A DNA stretch of 64,000 nucleotides from Acuticoccus sediminis (GTDB lineage: Bacteria; Pseudomonadota; Alphaproteobacteria; Rhizobiales; Amorphaceae): contig NZ_QHHQ01000001.1 in the NCBI RefSeq assembly GCF_003258595.1, positions 1,612,001 through 1,676,000 of the forward strand, in the 5' to 3' direction. Shown here one piece after another: positions 50,471-62,448 of the stretch. The notes beneath the pieces were generated by a model that had not been told where the DNA came from, made no database searches, and was given only the letters and a program-made list of their open reading frames with translations. Within the stretch, counting starts at the first letter, position 1, and the number at the start of each line of letters is the position of its first letter. The position numbers were made by a program, and so were the translations under genes.

Positions 50471-50839
50471 GTGGCTCGTATCGCTGGCGTCAACATCCCG
50501 ACGAACAAGCGCGTCGTCATCGCGCTGCAGTACATTCACGGCATCGGTCCCTCGATGGCGAAGGAGATCACCGACAAGGTGAACATCGCCCCGGAGCGCC
50601 GCGTGAATGAGCTGTCGGATGCCGAAGTCCTGATGGTCCGCGAAGTCATCGACCGCGACTACATCGTCGAGGGCGACCTTCGTCGCGAGACCGCGATGAA
50701 CATCAAGCGGCTCATGGACCTCGGCTGCTACCGCGGCCTGCGTCACCGCCGCGGCCTGCCGGTTCGCGGTCAGCGCACGCACACCAACGCGCGTACCCGC
50801 AAGGGCCCCGCGAAGCCGATCGCCGGCAAGAAGAAGTAA
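50471..50839 (+). CDS. rpsM: 30S ribosomal protein S13
   Basis: A 122-residue S13 of the 30S head, forming bridges to the 50S subunit and touching P-site t[26 protein letters not shown] and [20 protein letters not shown] are canonical. The start is a GTG at 50471 with a strong AGGAGG 4 bases upstream; the longer upstream frame crosses the hairpin array and is rejected. First gene of the alpha operon. Confidence 0.98.
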   Translation: MARIAGVNIPTNKRVVIALQYIHGIGPSMAKEITDKVNIAPERRVNELSDAEVLMVREVIDRDYIVEGDLRRETAMNIKRLMDLGCYRGLRHRRGLPVRGQRTHTNARTRKGPAKPIAGKKK

Positions 50840-50887
50840 TTTTTGGCCGCAGTTCTGGCCACTGGGCCACACAAACCGAGGGATTGA

Positions 50888-51277
50888 ATGGCGAAGGAAG
50901 CCACGCGCGTTCGGCGCAGGGAGCGTAAGAACATCACGTCGGGCATCGCCCATGTGAACGCCTCCTTCAATAACACGAAGATCACCATCACCGACGCGCA
51001 GGGCAACGCCATCTCGTGGTCCTCGTCGGGTGCGATGGGCTTCAAGGGCTCGCGCAAGTCGACCCCGTACGCCGCGCAGGTCGCCGCCGAGGACGCCGCC
51101 AAGAAGGCCTCCGAGCATGGCATGCGCACGCTCGAGGTCGAGGTGACGGGTCCGGGGTCGGGCCGCGAGTCGGCGCTTCGTGCGCTGCAGGCCGCGGGCT
51201 TCACGATCACGTCCATCCGCGACGTGACGCCGATCCCGCACAACGGCTGCCGTCCGCCGAAGCGTCGTCGCGTCTAA
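50888..51277 (+). CDS. rpsK: 30S ribosomal protein S11
   Basis: A 129-residue S11 of the platform, next to the E-site and anti-Shine-Dalgarno. [39 protein letters not shown] and the C-terminal [13 protein letters not shown] are canonical. It lies 48 bases after rpsM. Confidence 0.98.
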   Translation: MAKEATRVRRRERKNITSGIAHVNASFNNTKITITDAQGNAISWSSSGAMGFKGSRKSTPYAAQVAAEDAAKKASEHGMRTLEVEVTGPGSGRESALRALQAAGFTITSIRDVTPIPHNGCRPPKRRRV

Positions 51278-51288
51278 CGAAATACTAC

Positions 51289-51311
51289 GGCGCGCCCATC
51301 CGGGGCGCGCC
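51289..51311 (+). other. hairpin in the rpsK-rpoA gap
   Basis: GGCGCGCCC-ATCCG-GGGCGCGCC is a perfect 9-bp stem with a 5-base loop just after rpsK and no T-run. It could slow or process the transcript to set rpoA output relative to the ribosomal genes. rpsD (S4) is not in this operon. Confidence 0.4.
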
Positions 51312-51409
51312 ATTGGCAGCGCGGCCATCCGGGCTCGCGCGCCCTGGCCCGTGGGCCGGCCCCCGCGGGCGCTCCGGGCGACGCCCCATGAGATCGAAAG
51401 GCATTTGAC

Positions 51410-52435
51410 GTGACGACCAACCAGAAGAACTGGCAGGAGCTGATCCGCCCGAACAAGCTCGAGGTCACGCCCGGCTACGATCCTAAGCGCATCGGCACGG
51501 TTGTGGCCGAGCCTCTGGAGCGCGGCTTCGGCCTGACGCTCGGTAACGCGCTCCGTCGCGTGCTTCTGTCCTCGCTGCAGGGTGCGGCTGTGACTTCGGT
51601 CCAGATCGACGGCGTCCTGCACGAGTTCTCGAGCATGAACGGCGTGCGTGAGGATGTGACCGACATCATCCTCAACATCAAGGAAATTGCGGTGCGCATG
51701 TCGGGCGAGGGCCCGAAGCGCATGGTGCTGCGCAAGCAGGGCCCCGGTGCGGTCACCGCCGGCGACATCCAGACCGTGGGCGACGTGTCGATCCTCAACC
51801 CCGACCACGTGCTCTGCACGCTGGACGAGGGGGCCGACATCCGCATGGAGTTCTCGGTCAACACCGGCAAGGGCTACGTCCCGGCCGATCGCAACCGTCC
51901 CGAGGACGCCGCCATCGGCCTCATCCCGGTCGATTCGCTGTACTCCCCGGTGAAGCGCGTCTCCTACCGCGTCGAGAACACCCGTGAGGGTCAGGTCCTC
52001 GACTACGACAAGCTGACGATGCAGGTCGAGACCGACGGCTCGCTGAGCCCCGAGGACGCCGTGGCATATGCCGCGCGCATCCTTCAGGACCAGCTCTCCA
52101 TCTTCGTCAACTTCGAGGAGCCGACGAAGCCGGAAGTCGCGGACGAGGTCCCCGAGCTCGCCTTCAACCCTGCGCTGCTCAAGAAGGTAGACGAGCTGGA
52201 GCTTTCGGTCCGCTCGGCGAACTGCCTCAAGAACGACAACATCGTCTACATCGGCGACCTCATCCAGAAGTCCGAGGCGGAGATGCTCCGTACCCCGAAC
52301 TTCGGCCGCAAGTCGCTGAACGAGATCAAGGAGGTTCTGGCCCAGATGGGTCTGCACCTCGGTATGGAAGTGCCCAACTGGCCGCCCGACAACATCGAGG
52401 AGCTGGCCAAGCGATACGAGGACCATCACTATTGA
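51410..52435 (+). CDS. rpoA: RNA polymerase alpha subunit
   Basis: A 341-residue RpoA. The N-terminal dimerisation domain (to about 235) has [14 protein letters not shown] and [21 protein letters not shown]. The C-terminal domain (about 255-330) has [17 protein letters not shown] and [16 protein letters not shown], which contact UP elements and activators. The start is a GTG at 51410. A 132-base gap separates it from rpsK. Confidence 0.98.
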   Translation: MTTNQKNWQELIRPNKLEVTPGYDPKRIGTVVAEPLERGFGLTLGNALRRVLLSSLQGAAVTSVQIDGVLHEFSSMNGVREDVTDIILNIKEIAVRMSGEGPKRMVLRKQGPGAVTAGDIQTVGDVSILNPDHVLCTLDEGADIRMEFSVNTGKGYVPADRNRPEDAAIGLIPVDSLYSPVKRVSYRVENTREGQVLDYDKLTMQVETDGSLSPEDAVAYAARILQDQLSIFVNFEEPTKPEVADEVPELAFNPALLKKVDELELSVRSANCLKNDNIVYIGDLIQKSEAEMLRTPNFGRKSLNEIKEVLAQMGLHLGMEVPNWPPDNIEELAKRYEDHHY

Positions 52436-52564
52436 TGTGACGACCGGCCGGGGCTTGATGCTCCGGCCGTTTCTTCCCGGACCCGCCCTCGTCGCATCGC
52501 GGGACCGGCAATCTAGCGCGAACGCCGGAAGCGCCCGGCACACCCACATTCAAGGAGAATCGCC

Positions 52565-52981
52565 ATGCGCCACAAGAAGCAGGGCCGCCGTCTCAATCGT
52601 ACGTCCAGCCACCGTATGGCGATGATGGCCAACCAGGCTGCCTCGCTGATCGAGCACGAGCAGATCGTCACGACGCTCCCGAAGGCGAAGGAGCTTCGCC
52701 CGTACATCGAGAAGCTGGTGACCCTCGGCAAGCGCGGCGACCTCCACGCCCGGCGGCAGGCGATCTCCAAGTGCCGCAGCGAGTCCGCCGTGCGCAAGCT
52801 GTTCGGGACCATCGGCCCGCGCTACAAGGACCGCAACGGCGGCTACACCCGCATCCTGAAGGCCGGCTTCCGCTACGGCGACAACGCGGCGATCGCCGTG
52901 ATCGAGTTCGTCGACCGTGACGTCGAGGCCAAGGGCGCTGCCGACATCGCGCGCGTCGCGGCCGAGGAAGCGGCGAACTAA
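52565..52981 (+). CDS. rplQ: 50S ribosomal protein L17
   Basis: A 138-residue L17 at the tunnel exit side of the 50S subunit. [20 protein letters not shown] and [21 protein letters not shown] are canonical. The ATG has AAGGAGAATCGCC upstream. Last gene of the alpha operon. Confidence 0.98.
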   Translation: MRHKKQGRRLNRTSSHRMAMMANQAASLIEHEQIVTTLPKAKELRPYIEKLVTLGKRGDLHARRQAISKCRSESAVRKLFGTIGPRYKDRNGGYTRILKAGFRYGDNAAIAVIEFVDRDVEAKGAADIARVAAEEAAN

Positions 52982-53070
52982 GACCCGCGCGCCTGTCGAC
53001 GGGCGCGGCCGGATCGCACCAGCCGCCGAGAGCTGACGACGGCTCGGGCTTTCAGCCTGGGACCAACTTC

Positions 53071-53101
53071 AATCGCCGCCGGGCCTCCCGGCGGCGATTT
53101 T
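53071..53101 (+). terminator. intrinsic terminator of the alpha operon
   Basis: A 13-bp perfect stem, AATCGCCGCCGGG with its complement, over a 3-base loop. It ends in TTTT, 90 bases after rplQ. Confidence 0.9.
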
Positions 53102-53248
53102 GATTCCGCGGGCCGGCGCCGTGCCGGCGGGACCAGCGAAGCCTGCGGCGGATCGCGCGCCTGCTTGGGCGCGCCTCACGTCCTGAAGGCGCGGAGGGCC
53201 CCTACGGACCCCCGGGTGGTGGGTGCGCCTCTCCGGGGGAGCGGGCCG

Positions 53249-54109
53249 TCAGTCGGGCTTCCGGGCGCTCACGACGTGGATCGTCGCCGGGATCGAGAGG
53301 GCGTCGCCGTCGCGGTACGGCTTGTAGGCGGCGGCGATGCGCTCCTGGATGGCGGCGACGTCGGCCTCTCCGCCGTCGTGCGTGCGCAGGATGCGCGCGG
53401 CGGGGCCGACGTTGGTGGAGAGCGTGATCGCCTCCTCGAACGGTCCGGGGTGGTGGAGCGCCATCGCACACGTGTCGACCGTGATCCCCGCGTAGCCGGC
53501 CTGTTTCAGGATATCGGTCACGTAGTCCGGGTCCTCGAACGCCATCGGCCCCGGCGCTCGGGGCGGGGTGGGCTCCACCGGCCCGAGCTGCGCGATCGCG
53601 GCCTCGCGGGGGACGTCGAACCACGGATTGTCGGCGAGGCCGGCCCAGCAGGCGAAGGTGATCCGCCCCTCCGCGCCCATCGCCCGGCGCACATTGGTGA
53701 AGGCGGCGACCGGATCGTTGAAGAACATCACGCCGAAGCGGGAGACGACGCGGTCGAAGCTGTCGGGCGGGAAGGGGTGGGTCTGCGCGTCGGCCTCGAT
53801 AACGGTGGCGTTGGCGAGCCGCGCGGCCTCGATGCGGGCCCTGCAGCGGGCGAGGAGGCTCGTCGAGAGGTCGACGCCAAGCACTGCGCCCGAACGCTTT
53901 GCGAAGGCGATGGTGGTGTCCCCCGCGCCGCAGCCGATGTCGAGCACGCTGGACGTCCGCGTCGGCCGTGAGGCGTCGAGGAGGGCGGCGGTGATCTCCA
54001 CGAACAGCGTGTCGAGCGCACCCTGATTGCGGACCCATTTGTCGCCGGTGGGGGAGTTCCAGTACTCGCGCTGTTCGGCGTTTGGGTCGGGCGTGGCGTC
54101 GACGGGCAT
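53249..54109 (-). CDS. class I SAM-dependent methyltransferase
   Basis: A 286-residue methyltransferase with SAM-binding motif I VLDIGCGAGDTT (about 55-66) and the acidic motif II end VLGVDLS. Post-I ADAQTHPFPPDSFDRVVSRFGVMFF resembles the UbiE/type-11 group. The substrate is unknown. The ATG at 54109 has AGGGGAA upstream; the frame extends to 54247, but that part has no family match and runs through the groEL terminator. It lies downstream of groESL on the same strand. Confidence 0.85.
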   Translation of the reverse strand: MPVDATPDPNAEQREYWNSPTGDKWVRNQGALDTLFVEITAALLDASRPTRTSSVLDIGCGAGDTTIAFAKRSGAVLGVDLSTSLLARCRARIEAARLANATVIEADAQTHPFPPDSFDRVVSRFGVMFFNDPVAAFTNVRRAMGAEGRITFACWAGLADNPWFDVPREAAIAQLGPVEPTPPRAPGPMAFEDPDYVTDILKQAGYAGITVDTCAMALHHPGPFEEAITLSTNVGPAARILRTHDGGEADVAAIQERIAAAYKPYRDGDALSIPATIHVVSARKPD

Positions 54110-54175
54110 GATGGTTCCCCTGCTTGCGGGAACTTTAGCGTGCACCTCACGGCGGTCGAATGACAGGTCGGGCAC

Positions 54176-54206
54176 AAAAAAAGGCCGTGCGGAGCACGAC
54201 CTTTTT
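54176..54206 (-). terminator. groESL terminator
   Basis: Read on the minus strand, a stem of about 13 bp with one mismatch (GCACG/CGTGC core plus an A/T-rich base) over a 3-base loop ends in a run of seven T. It lies about 130 bases after the groEL stop. Confidence 0.85.
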
Positions 54207-54332
54207 CCGAATTTGGCAGGCGGCGCTGCGCCGCGCCGCCGGGCCATGTCCCTCCGAAGACGTCGGAGCCGCGCGGTCGGGCGCCCTGGGGCGACCGACC
54301 ACCGTCCGGAGACGGGCGGCTCGGTTGACGTC

Positions 54333-56015
<1,683 letters not shown>

Positions 56016-56321
56016 TTACGCGGAGACGGAGACGCCTTCGACGACGCCCATGATGTCGCTCTCCTTCATGATGAGGAGATCTTCGCCGTCGAGCTTCACT
56101 TCGGTGCCCGACCACTTGCCGAACAGGACGCGATCGCCAGCCTTGACGTCGAGCGTGACCAGCTCGCCCTTCTCGTTACGGGCGCCGGGGCCGACGGCGA
56201 CGACTTCGCCTTCCTGCGGCTTCTCCTTGGCGGTGTCCGGGATGATGATCCCGCCCTTGGTCTTCGTGTCGGACTCGATGCGACGCACGACGACGCGGTC
56301 GTGCAGCGGACGGAAGTTCAT
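56016..56321 (-). CDS. groES: co-chaperonin GroES (Hsp10)
   Basis: A 101-residue lid of the GroEL chamber. [14 protein letters not shown], the mobile loop [17 protein letters not shown] and [12 protein letters not shown] are canonical. The ATG at 56321 has GAGGAC 7 bases upstream and begins the conserved N-terminus; the in-frame ATG four codons earlier is less likely. Confidence 0.97.
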   Translation of the reverse strand: MNFRPLHDRVVVRRIESDTKTKGGIIIPDTAKEKPQEGEVVAVGPGARNEKGELVTLDVKAGDRVLFGKWSGTEVKLDGEDLLIMKESDIMGVVEGVSVSA

Positions 56322-56377
56322 ATCTGTCCTCATGACAAAAGGGGCGAAACTGCCCGGTCTCTGAGTGCTTCCCGCTG

Positions 56378-56404
56378 TTGGCACTCGACCGAGGTGAGTG
56401 CCAA
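56378..56404. promoter_or_regulatory. CIRCE operator (HrcA site)
   Basis: TTGGCACTC-N9-GAGTGCCAA, a perfect inverted repeat with the canonical 9-base spacer; each arm differs from the consensus TTAGCACTC by one base, and the changes compensate. It lies between the -10 and groES, where HrcA binding would block transcription until heat shock. Confidence 0.95.
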
Positions 56405-56415
56405 GCGTTGTCGCG

Positions 56416-56444
56416 GAGATATGATGTGGTCCCGTGGGTGTCAA
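56416..56444 (-). promoter_or_regulatory. groESL promoter
   Basis: On the minus strand TTGACA (56444-56439), 17 bases, TATCTC (56421-56416), a strong sigma-70 promoter 12 bases upstream of CIRCE. The -10 surroundings (CATATCTCCG) also resemble the alphaproteobacterial RpoH consensus, so dual use is possible. Confidence 0.75.
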
Positions 56445-56600
56445 CGCGGGAATGTGACGGGCGTCACATTTTTTCGGCCTCTACATGGAGGTTCCGGCGC
56501 TCCCGATCAACGCCCGGCGGCCGCACGCGGGAGACAGGATCCGGCAATCCTCATACCGTATTACCGCACGGTCCGGAATCCGATTGGGTCTGATGAACCG

Positions 56601-58223
56601 ATGTCTCAAAATTCACGCGGCCAGGCGAACCGCCGGTTTCTGAACAACCTTGCGCTTCTGCCGAAGGTCGTGCTGGGCTTTTCCGTCGTCGTCGCGACGC
56701 ACGCGGCGCTCAGCCTCACCTATTACTTCATGAGTGCGGACGTTGGCGCCGCGATCAGCGACCCCGGAACCAGCCGCGCGGCGCTGGCGGCGATGGTGGA
56801 GGGGCAGGGCGCGACCATCCTATGGGCCGCGCTGGGACTGATCGCACTTTGCGTCGCCACGACCGTCGTCATCCTGCGCGGGACGATCGTGCCGATGCGG
56901 GCGCTGACCCTCGCGATGGAGAAGGTGTCGAACGCCGACACGAACTTCGTCGTGCGGGCCGAGAACGGGACCGACGCGGTGGGCCGCATGTGGGAGGCGC
57001 TGGGCAAGGTCCGTCAGCGGACCGAGGTCGCCTTCGCCCGCGAGCAGATGATCGAGCAGTTCCCGGTCCCGGTGCTGGTCGCCGACCCGCAGAACGGCTT
57101 CCGCATCAACTTCTGCAACACGGCCGCGCGAACGGCGCTCGTCGCCATGTCGGAGGAGCTGCCGTGCCGGCCGGACGACATCGTCGGCCAGTCGATGGAC
57201 ATCTTCCACAAGCAGCCGGGCGCGATCCAGAACCTCCTGTCCGACCCCCGGCGGCTGCCGTGGACAGCCAACGTGAACTTCAACGGCCGCGAGCACCTCG
57301 ACCTTCGCCTCACGGCGCTCCACGACACCAACGGCGCCTATGTCGGGGCGATGCTGGTCTGGCGGAACATCACCTCGCAGGTCCGCAGCACGAAGATCTT
57401 CGAGGAGAACGTCGCCAAGACGATCGCCGAGCTCGGCTCGGCCAGCGCCTCGATGACGGATCAGCTCGGCGCGGTGACAGGGCTGGTCGCGCAGATCCAG
57501 CGGAAGGTGACCGAGGGATCCTCCGCCACCAGCGACGCGACGAGCAGCGTCCAGTCCGTGGCGCAGGCCGCCGGCGACCTCGGCGTGCTGGTGGGGTCGA
57601 TCGGCCAGCGTGTCGCGGCGGCGAACCAGCACGTCACGAACACCAACGCGAAGGTCGCCAACGCGGTGGAGCTGTCGCACCGGCTGTGCAGCGACAGCGA
57701 GCAGATCAACGACGTCGTCGAGACGATCGCCGGCATCGCCCACCAGACCAATCTCCTGGCGCTCAACGCGACCATCGAGGCGGCGAGGGCGGGGGAGATC
57801 GGCAAGGGCTTCGCCGTCGTCGCGCAGGAGGTGAAGAACCTCGCGATGCAGACGGCCAAGGCGACCGACGAGGTCTCGCACCAGATCGGCACCCTGCAGG
57901 CGCAGATCCGCAGTGTGGCGGACGGCATCTCGTCCGTCTCCACGGTGATGGAGGAGCTGGGCAAGCTGTTCGCCAGCATCGGCGAGGCGACCGAGGAGCA
58001 GAAGTCTGCGACGGCGGCGATCTCGGCGAACGCCCAGCAGGCGGCGCGCGGGGCGGACACGGCGGCGCGCACGATCCTCGCAATCGAGGAGTTCTCGGCG
58101 AACAACCTCGCGGCGACGGAGGTCCTGTCCTCGGCCGCCGCCCGCGTGGTCGAGGCCAACGACAACCTGTCGGCCCAGTCGAAGGAAGTGGTGAAGGCCC
58201 TTCAGGCCAAGGAAAAAGGCTGA
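56601..58223 (+). CDS. methyl-accepting chemotaxis protein with PAS domain
   Basis: A 540-residue receptor. Two membrane helices (about 20-45 and 72-94) flank a short periplasmic loop of about 27 residues. A HAMP-like stretch follows (about 95-145), then a PAS domain (about 150-265, [22 protein letters not shown]) and the cytoplasmic signalling rod with the hairpin-tip region ([20 protein letters not shown], then [19 protein letters not shown]). The tiny periplasmic part and the PAS suggest intracellular or redox/energy sensing. The ATG at 56601 begins a polar N-terminus before the first helix. It diverges from groES; no che gene is nearby. Confidence 0.9.
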   Translation: MSQNSRGQANRRFLNNLALLPKVVLGFSVVVATHAALSLTYYFMSADVGAAISDPGTSRAALAAMVEGQGATILWAALGLIALCVATTVVILRGTIVPMRALTLAMEKVSNADTNFVVRAENGTDAVGRMWEALGKVRQRTEVAFAREQMIEQFPVPVLVADPQNGFRINFCNTAARTALVAMSEELPCRPDDIVGQSMDIFHKQPGAIQNLLSDPRRLPWTANVNFNGREHLDLRLTALHDTNGAYVGAMLVWRNITSQVRSTKIFEENVAKTIAELGSASASMTDQLGAVTGLVAQIQRKVTEGSSATSDATSSVQSVAQAAGDLGVLVGSIGQRVAAANQHVTNTNAKVANAVELSHRLCSDSEQINDVVETIAGIAHQTNLLALNATIEAARAGEIGKGFAVVAQEVKNLAMQTAKATDEVSHQIGTLQAQIRSVADGISSVSTVMEELGKLFASIGEATEEQKSATAAISANAQQAARGADTAARTILAIEEFSANNLAATEVLSSAAARVVEANDNLSAQSKEVVKALQAKEKG

Positions 58224-59250
58224 GGCGTCCGTCGCGCTCCAGGGACGACCGGCTCGCCGGGACGTCGTACCTGCCGGCCCGCCGCGCAAGACGCGGGGCG
58301 CCGCCGCGAGCTACGCCGCTGGGCGGGACCCGCCGCGTACTGCGCCACACTCACCCAGAGACGCCCGGCCCCGCTCTCCGGCCCGGACCCAGTCGGACGG
58401 CCGCGCCGGTCACAGAGGCACCGTTTCGATCCGCCGTGTTCGGGTCGCTGCGGCGTTCGATCCGGGGGCTTTCCGTTCCCGCTGCTCATACCCGCCTCGC
58501 GGTCCCGCTCCACCTCTTCGTCGCGCGCTTCGGTCGCCGGGTGGCGGCATGGGCTTCAGCCCGTCGATGCGGTGAATTCGGCCACTGCGGTCCCACGGCG
58601 AACGGCTGATTGCCCCGGCGGCGGTCCCGCAGCCCTCTCTATTATATCCCTGCATCTCCCCATGACGTGGTGCCCGACCGGCGAGACGGATGTCGCCGCT
58701 CGGCAGATCGGGTGGTTCCCGTGTGAGACGATGCCAGCCGCGACCCCGACCGACCTGGCCCGAGGCGACGCGGCGCGGGTGTCGAATCGGTGATCGCGGA
58801 TCATCGGCACCGGGTCATCGTCGCGGAAAAGCGAGGCGGCGAGCGCCGATCTGCGGGGGCCGCGTGCGGAGCGGCGTGGCGATACGAGCGGCGGCCGTGA
58901 GGTGACGCTCACTGCACGCCTCCGCGAAACGGGCGCGTCACCGTGGAGGTCCAGCCGGTCATGAATGGGATAGGTGGCCGTGCGTCGGACGAGCGGCCGC
59001 GTCGCGTGACACCGCCCGGCTCGCGCGGAAGTTTTAAGTGCGACGACGGTTCGTCAGGGGGCGGCGCGCCGGACCGGGACGGGCGGCTTCGCGACCTCGG
59101 CCGCTGCGAGCCCGGCGTGACCGGGCGCAGGCGCGGGCGGGCGCGGCGTCGTCGCACCGGCGGTCCCGGACGTTCAGGCGGGGCCCGGCGTAAGGGCGTG
59201 GGGGCAGGCAAAGCCCGCCGGCGCCGCTCACCACCCCGGGAGGGCGCCCG
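58224..59250. other. 1-kb stretch without a recognisable gene
   Basis: This GC-rich spacer lies between the convergent MCP and response-regulator genes. Several short open frames exist on both strands but look like chance frames (Arg/Pro-rich, no start signal, no family). A hairpin with CCGG-CTCG-CCGG at its tip (58245-58265) follows the MCP stop and may act in termination. No tRNA or known RNA was found. Confidence 0.5.
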
Positions 59251-59676
59251 TCAGCCGGTGCCGGCGGCGGGGCCGGCGATCATGCGGGTCATCGCGTTGC
59301 GCAGGACCGCGTCGTCGGTGGGCTTCGAGTAGACCTCGGAGCAACGGTAGAAGGCCGTCAGGTCTTCCTTCAGGCCATGGCCCGTGTGAAAGATAATCGG
59401 GACGTTGCGCTCCTGCAGGATGTTGGCGACGGGATAGACCTCACCGCCGATGATCGCGACGTCGAGAAGCGCCAGGTCCAGCGGCTCGGTCTTCGCCGCT
59501 TCGATCGCCTCGTCGAGCCGGGCGATGGGGCCGACGACTTCGAGGCCCATGTCAATCTCCAGCATCATCTTGAGGGTGAGCGCGATCAGCGCCTCGTCCT
59601 CCACCAGCAGGACCCGCGCCCGGCGGACCCGCATGGGGCGTGGTGTGGGGGTTTCCTCGAACGGCGATGCGATCAT
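59251..59676 (-). CDS. single-domain response regulator
   Basis: A 141-residue CheY-like receiver without an output domain. Acidic pocket Asp27-Glu28 (LLVEDEA), phospho-acceptor Asp72 (LALLDVAI) and Lys118 (YSKPTDD) are in place. The ATG at 59676 has CAGGAG upstream and overlaps the kinase stop in ATGA, so the two are translated together. It probably receives phosphate from that kinase and acts by protein contact or as a phosphate sink. Confidence 0.88.
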   Translation of the reverse strand: MIASPFEETPTPRPMRVRRARVLLVEDEALIALTLKMMLEIDMGLEVVGPIARLDEAIEAAKTEPLDLALLDVAIIGGEVYPVANILQERNVPIIFHTGHGLKEDLTAFYRCSEVYSKPTDDAVLRNAMTRMIAGPAAGTG

Positions 59677-61184
59677 TGCATAGGGCTCCTGGCGGTTGAG
59701 GATGTATGGAACGTGCTCGGGGCCATGGGCTGCGGCAGCAGTCCGGCCTCGAAGGTCAGGGTGAGCCGGATTCCCGACGGACCCTCGCCCCGGGTCAGGA
59801 TCGCCCCCATCTGCGCGGTCGACATCTCGATAAGGTCGGAGCCGAAGCCCCGGCGCTGCGACGCGGTTCCGGCCGGCGTGAAGGCGGGCGAATGCTCTTC
59901 CCACGTCAGTCGCACGAGGGAGGTCCCTTCGCCCTGGACCGGCGCCCACCTGACGGAGACGTGGCCATCGAGCGTCGCCCACGCGCCGTACTTCAGCGCG
60001 TTGGTGGCGAGCTCGTTGAGGATGAGGCCCATGGGGGTGATCTTGCCCTGCGGCAGCCACAGCGCCGGACCGTCAAGGGTGAGCGCCGCGCGATCCGCGG
60101 GGTAGGGGGCGAGCACCGCCTCGAGAATTTCGCCGAGCGGTCCGCCGTCCTCCATCTCGTAGCCGAGGCTCACGACGTGCGCGGCGGCGAGCGCGGCGAT
60201 GCGCTGGTCGAGCTCTCGCACGAGCGTCGGCACATCGTCCCGCCCCATCGCCGAGAGTTTCACGAGCGAGCGGATGACCGCGAACAGGTTCTTCACGCGG
60301 TGATTGAGTTCGCGCGTCATGATCCGCTGGCGCTCGCGGAGCTCGACCTTCGCGGTCACGTCGTGATCCACCTGCAGGATCATCGTGTCGCTGCCGGTCA
60401 CGGCGATGCGCTGCATGGTGGTGGAGGTGTGGACCGTCGCGCCGCTGCGGGCGATCCAGGTAATGTCGCCGCTCCAGGTCTCGCCGGCCTCGACCCTGGC
60501 GAGGATCGCGCGCCAGGGCAGTGCGCACTCCGCCTTAAGGACGTCGCGCGGATGGAGTCCCTCCATCTCCTTGCGGCTGTAGCCGAACATCCGTTCGGCG
60601 CCGCGGTTCCAGCGCTTCGTTCCGCGTTGGGGGCTCCAGACTGTGATGGCGTCGTTGGAGAGCTCGAGGATCTCCGCCATCTTCTCGCTCAGCTCGTGCA
60701 CGCGGGTGTCGCTGAGGATCTGGTGGGTGCCGGACATCCGCTTGGGGACGCCGTTGTCGCACAGGGCGACGCCGCGCGTTCGCACGCGCAATGTCGCGCC
60801 GTCGGCGGTGCGGCACCGCAGGATCTGGTCGAACGGCACGTCCGGGTCCGCGAGGTGGGCGTCGACGTTCGGGCCGAAGTGCGCCAGGTCCTCCTCGAAC
60901 ATGAGAGAGGTCCACTCGGCCATCAGGTGCGGCTTGGTCGCCGGATCGAAGCCGAGGATGCGCCAGAAGCCGGGGCTGACGTAGCAGTGCTCGCGGTTCT
61001 CAAGGTCCCAGAACCAGAGCCCGTCCGACAGGCGTCCGGACTTCACCATCATCCCGTAAGTACTGCTGCGCCGGGCCAGCTCGAACTCCCGTTCGAGGTA
61101 GTGGTCGCCGGCGTCGGACGGAAGCATCGGGCAGCACGACCGCTTGTCGGGGAAACAGTAGTTGAGGGACCGTATCTCGATCAT
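59673..61184 (-). CDS. PAS-PAS-HWE sensor histidine kinase
   Basis: A 503-residue soluble kinase without membrane helices. PAS 1 spans about 50-155 (GLWFWDLENREHCYVSPGFW) and PAS 2 about 170-280 (DAITVWSPQRGTKRWNRGAE). An HWE-type dimerisation domain follows with the phospho-acceptor His295 in RELNHRVKNLFAVIRSLVKL, then a HATPase with LILNELATNALKYGA and TWEEH. HWE kinases are typical of alphaproteobacteria and include light sensors and general-stress kinases. No LOV cysteine motif is seen in the PAS domains, so the signal is unknown. The start at 61184 is the best of several; a Met at residue 20 is possible. Confidence 0.85.
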   Translation of the reverse strand: MIEIRSLNYCFPDKRSCCPMLPSDAGDHYLEREFELARRSSTYGMMVKSGRLSDGLWFWDLENREHCYVSPGFWRILGFDPATKPHLMAEWTSLMFEEDLAHFGPNVDAHLADPDVPFDQILRCRTADGATLRVRTRGVALCDNGVPKRMSGTHQILSDTRVHELSEKMAEILELSNDAITVWSPQRGTKRWNRGAERMFGYSRKEMEGLHPRDVLKAECALPWRAILARVEAGETWSGDITWIARSGATVHTSTTMQRIAVTGSDTMILQVDHDVTAKVELRERQRIMTRELNHRVKNLFAVIRSLVKLSAMGRDDVPTLVRELDQRIAALAAAHVVSLGYEMEDGGPLGEILEAVLAPYPADRAALTLDGPALWLPQGKITPMGLILNELATNALKYGAWATLDGHVSVRWAPVQGEGTSLVRLTWEEHSPAFTPAGTASQRRGFGSDLIEMSTAQMGAILTRGEGPSGIRLTLTFEAGLLPQPMAPSTFHTSSTARSPMQ

Positions 61185-61494
61185 GTCTATACGCCCGGGT
61201 TTACTCTGCCGACGTTCTATCGCCCCTGGCTGACGCACGGCTGGGTTGTATTATGTATTTGATTGATTGGAATTCTCGGAAGTTCTGTGGATTTTATCGC
61301 TAATTTTGTTCGTGCGGCTGCGGTTGGGGAATAAGATCTTACGTGATCGGCCGTCGACCCGCGGGTCTTGCCGTGCGCGGCGCCGGGAAGACGGCGCGTT
61401 AGGTTGTGCGTCCTGTGCGGTCTCTCGACCGGCGTGGGGCCGGTCCGCAAACGCAATGATGTTCGCCCGGCGTCCGTTGGGTTAGAGCGGCTGG
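61185..61494. promoter_or_regulatory. divergent spacer between the kinase and the EamA gene
   Basis: 310 bases with an AT-rich patch (about 61247-61340) that probably holds the promoters for both directions. No clear -35/-10 pair, EcfG-type site or coding signal was identified. Confidence 0.4.
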
Positions 61495-62442
61495 ATGAGC
61501 AGCACATCAGAAACGACCACGGCCCCTGCCGCGCGCGAGGTCGGCGGGGTCTTCGCCATCGTCTGCGGCGCGGCCCTGTTCGGCACCACGGCCTACTTCG
61601 CCCGTGTCCTTCCGGAGACGGGGATGGCCGCGCCCGCGATCACCTTCTTCCGCTTCGCCCTCACGGCGCTGGTGCTATCCCCGTTTCTGGTGCTGCGCGG
61701 CCCGGGGCTGCGGGCGACGCTGTGGGGCATCGTCGGCGGGGCGACCATCGCGCTGGGCTGGATCGGCTACGTCGTCGCGGTGCGGACCCTGCCGGTGGCG
61801 GAAGCGGGTGTCCTCTTCATGACCTACCCGCTGTTCGCGATGGGCTTCGCGGCGATCCTCTTCGGCGAGCGACCGGGGGCCCGGGGCGCGGTCGCGGCCG
61901 CGCTGATCGTCGTCGCCGCGCTCGTCGGCACGCCGATCGTGTCGTTCGGGGTCGCCCTCGGCGCGGTGCTCTTCGGCCTGACGACGCCCGCCGCATACGG
62001 CTTCCTTCTCAACGTGATCGCGCACCGGCTGGGCACGCTGCCGCCGCTCGCGGCCACCGGGTCGGTCTCGCTGGGCGCGGTCATCGGCGTGACGCCGCTG
62101 ATGCTGCAGCTCGAGCCGTCCGAGATCCTGCCCGCCGAGCCGAGCGCGCTCGGCCTTCTGGCGGCGATGTCGCTCTTCAGCGCATTCATGCCGCAGCTCA
62201 TCTACGTCACGTTCGCGCCGAGGCTGGGGGCCGTGACGACCGCGATTGCCGGCAGCGCGGAGCTGCCGTCGATGTTCCTGATCGGCTGGCTGGCGTTCGG
62301 CGAGCCGCTGACGCTCGCCCATGCGGCGGCGGCGTCACTCATCATGATCGCGATCGCCATCACGCCGCAGAACCCGCCCGCGACGCGGATGCACGCCCCG
62401 CTCCACGACGAGGATGCGCAGGGCGGGGCGCCGCGCAGCTAG
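61495..62442 (+). CDS. EamA/DMT-family transporter
   Basis: A 315-residue inner-membrane protein with ten predicted helices arranged as two EamA repeats (about 15-145 and 155-295). GAALFGTTAYFARVLPE opens the first repeat and FFRFALTALVL follows, as usual in drug/metabolite transporters. Likely exports a metabolite; the substrate is unknown. The C-terminal 25 residues are polar and cytoplasmic. It converges on the MBL-fold gene, leaving 6 bases between them. Confidence 0.88.
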   Translation: MSSTSETTTAPAAREVGGVFAIVCGAALFGTTAYFARVLPETGMAAPAITFFRFALTALVLSPFLVLRGPGLRATLWGIVGGATIALGWIGYVVAVRTLPVAEAGVLFMTYPLFAMGFAAILFGERPGARGAVAAALIVVAALVGTPIVSFGVALGAVLFGLTTPAAYGFLLNVIAHRLGTLPPLAATGSVSLGAVIGVTPLMLQLEPSEILPAEPSALGLLAAMSLFSAFMPQLIYVTFAPRLGAVTTAIAGSAELPSMFLIGWLAFGEPLTLAHAAAASLIMIAIAITPQNPPATRMHAPLHDEDAQGGAPRS

Positions 62443-62448
62443 GCGCCG

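Noticed and set aside
58420..58480. GTTCGATCC-like tRNA T-loop sequence
   Set aside because: The flanking bases do not form a 5-bp T stem and there is no acceptor, D or anticodon arm around it.
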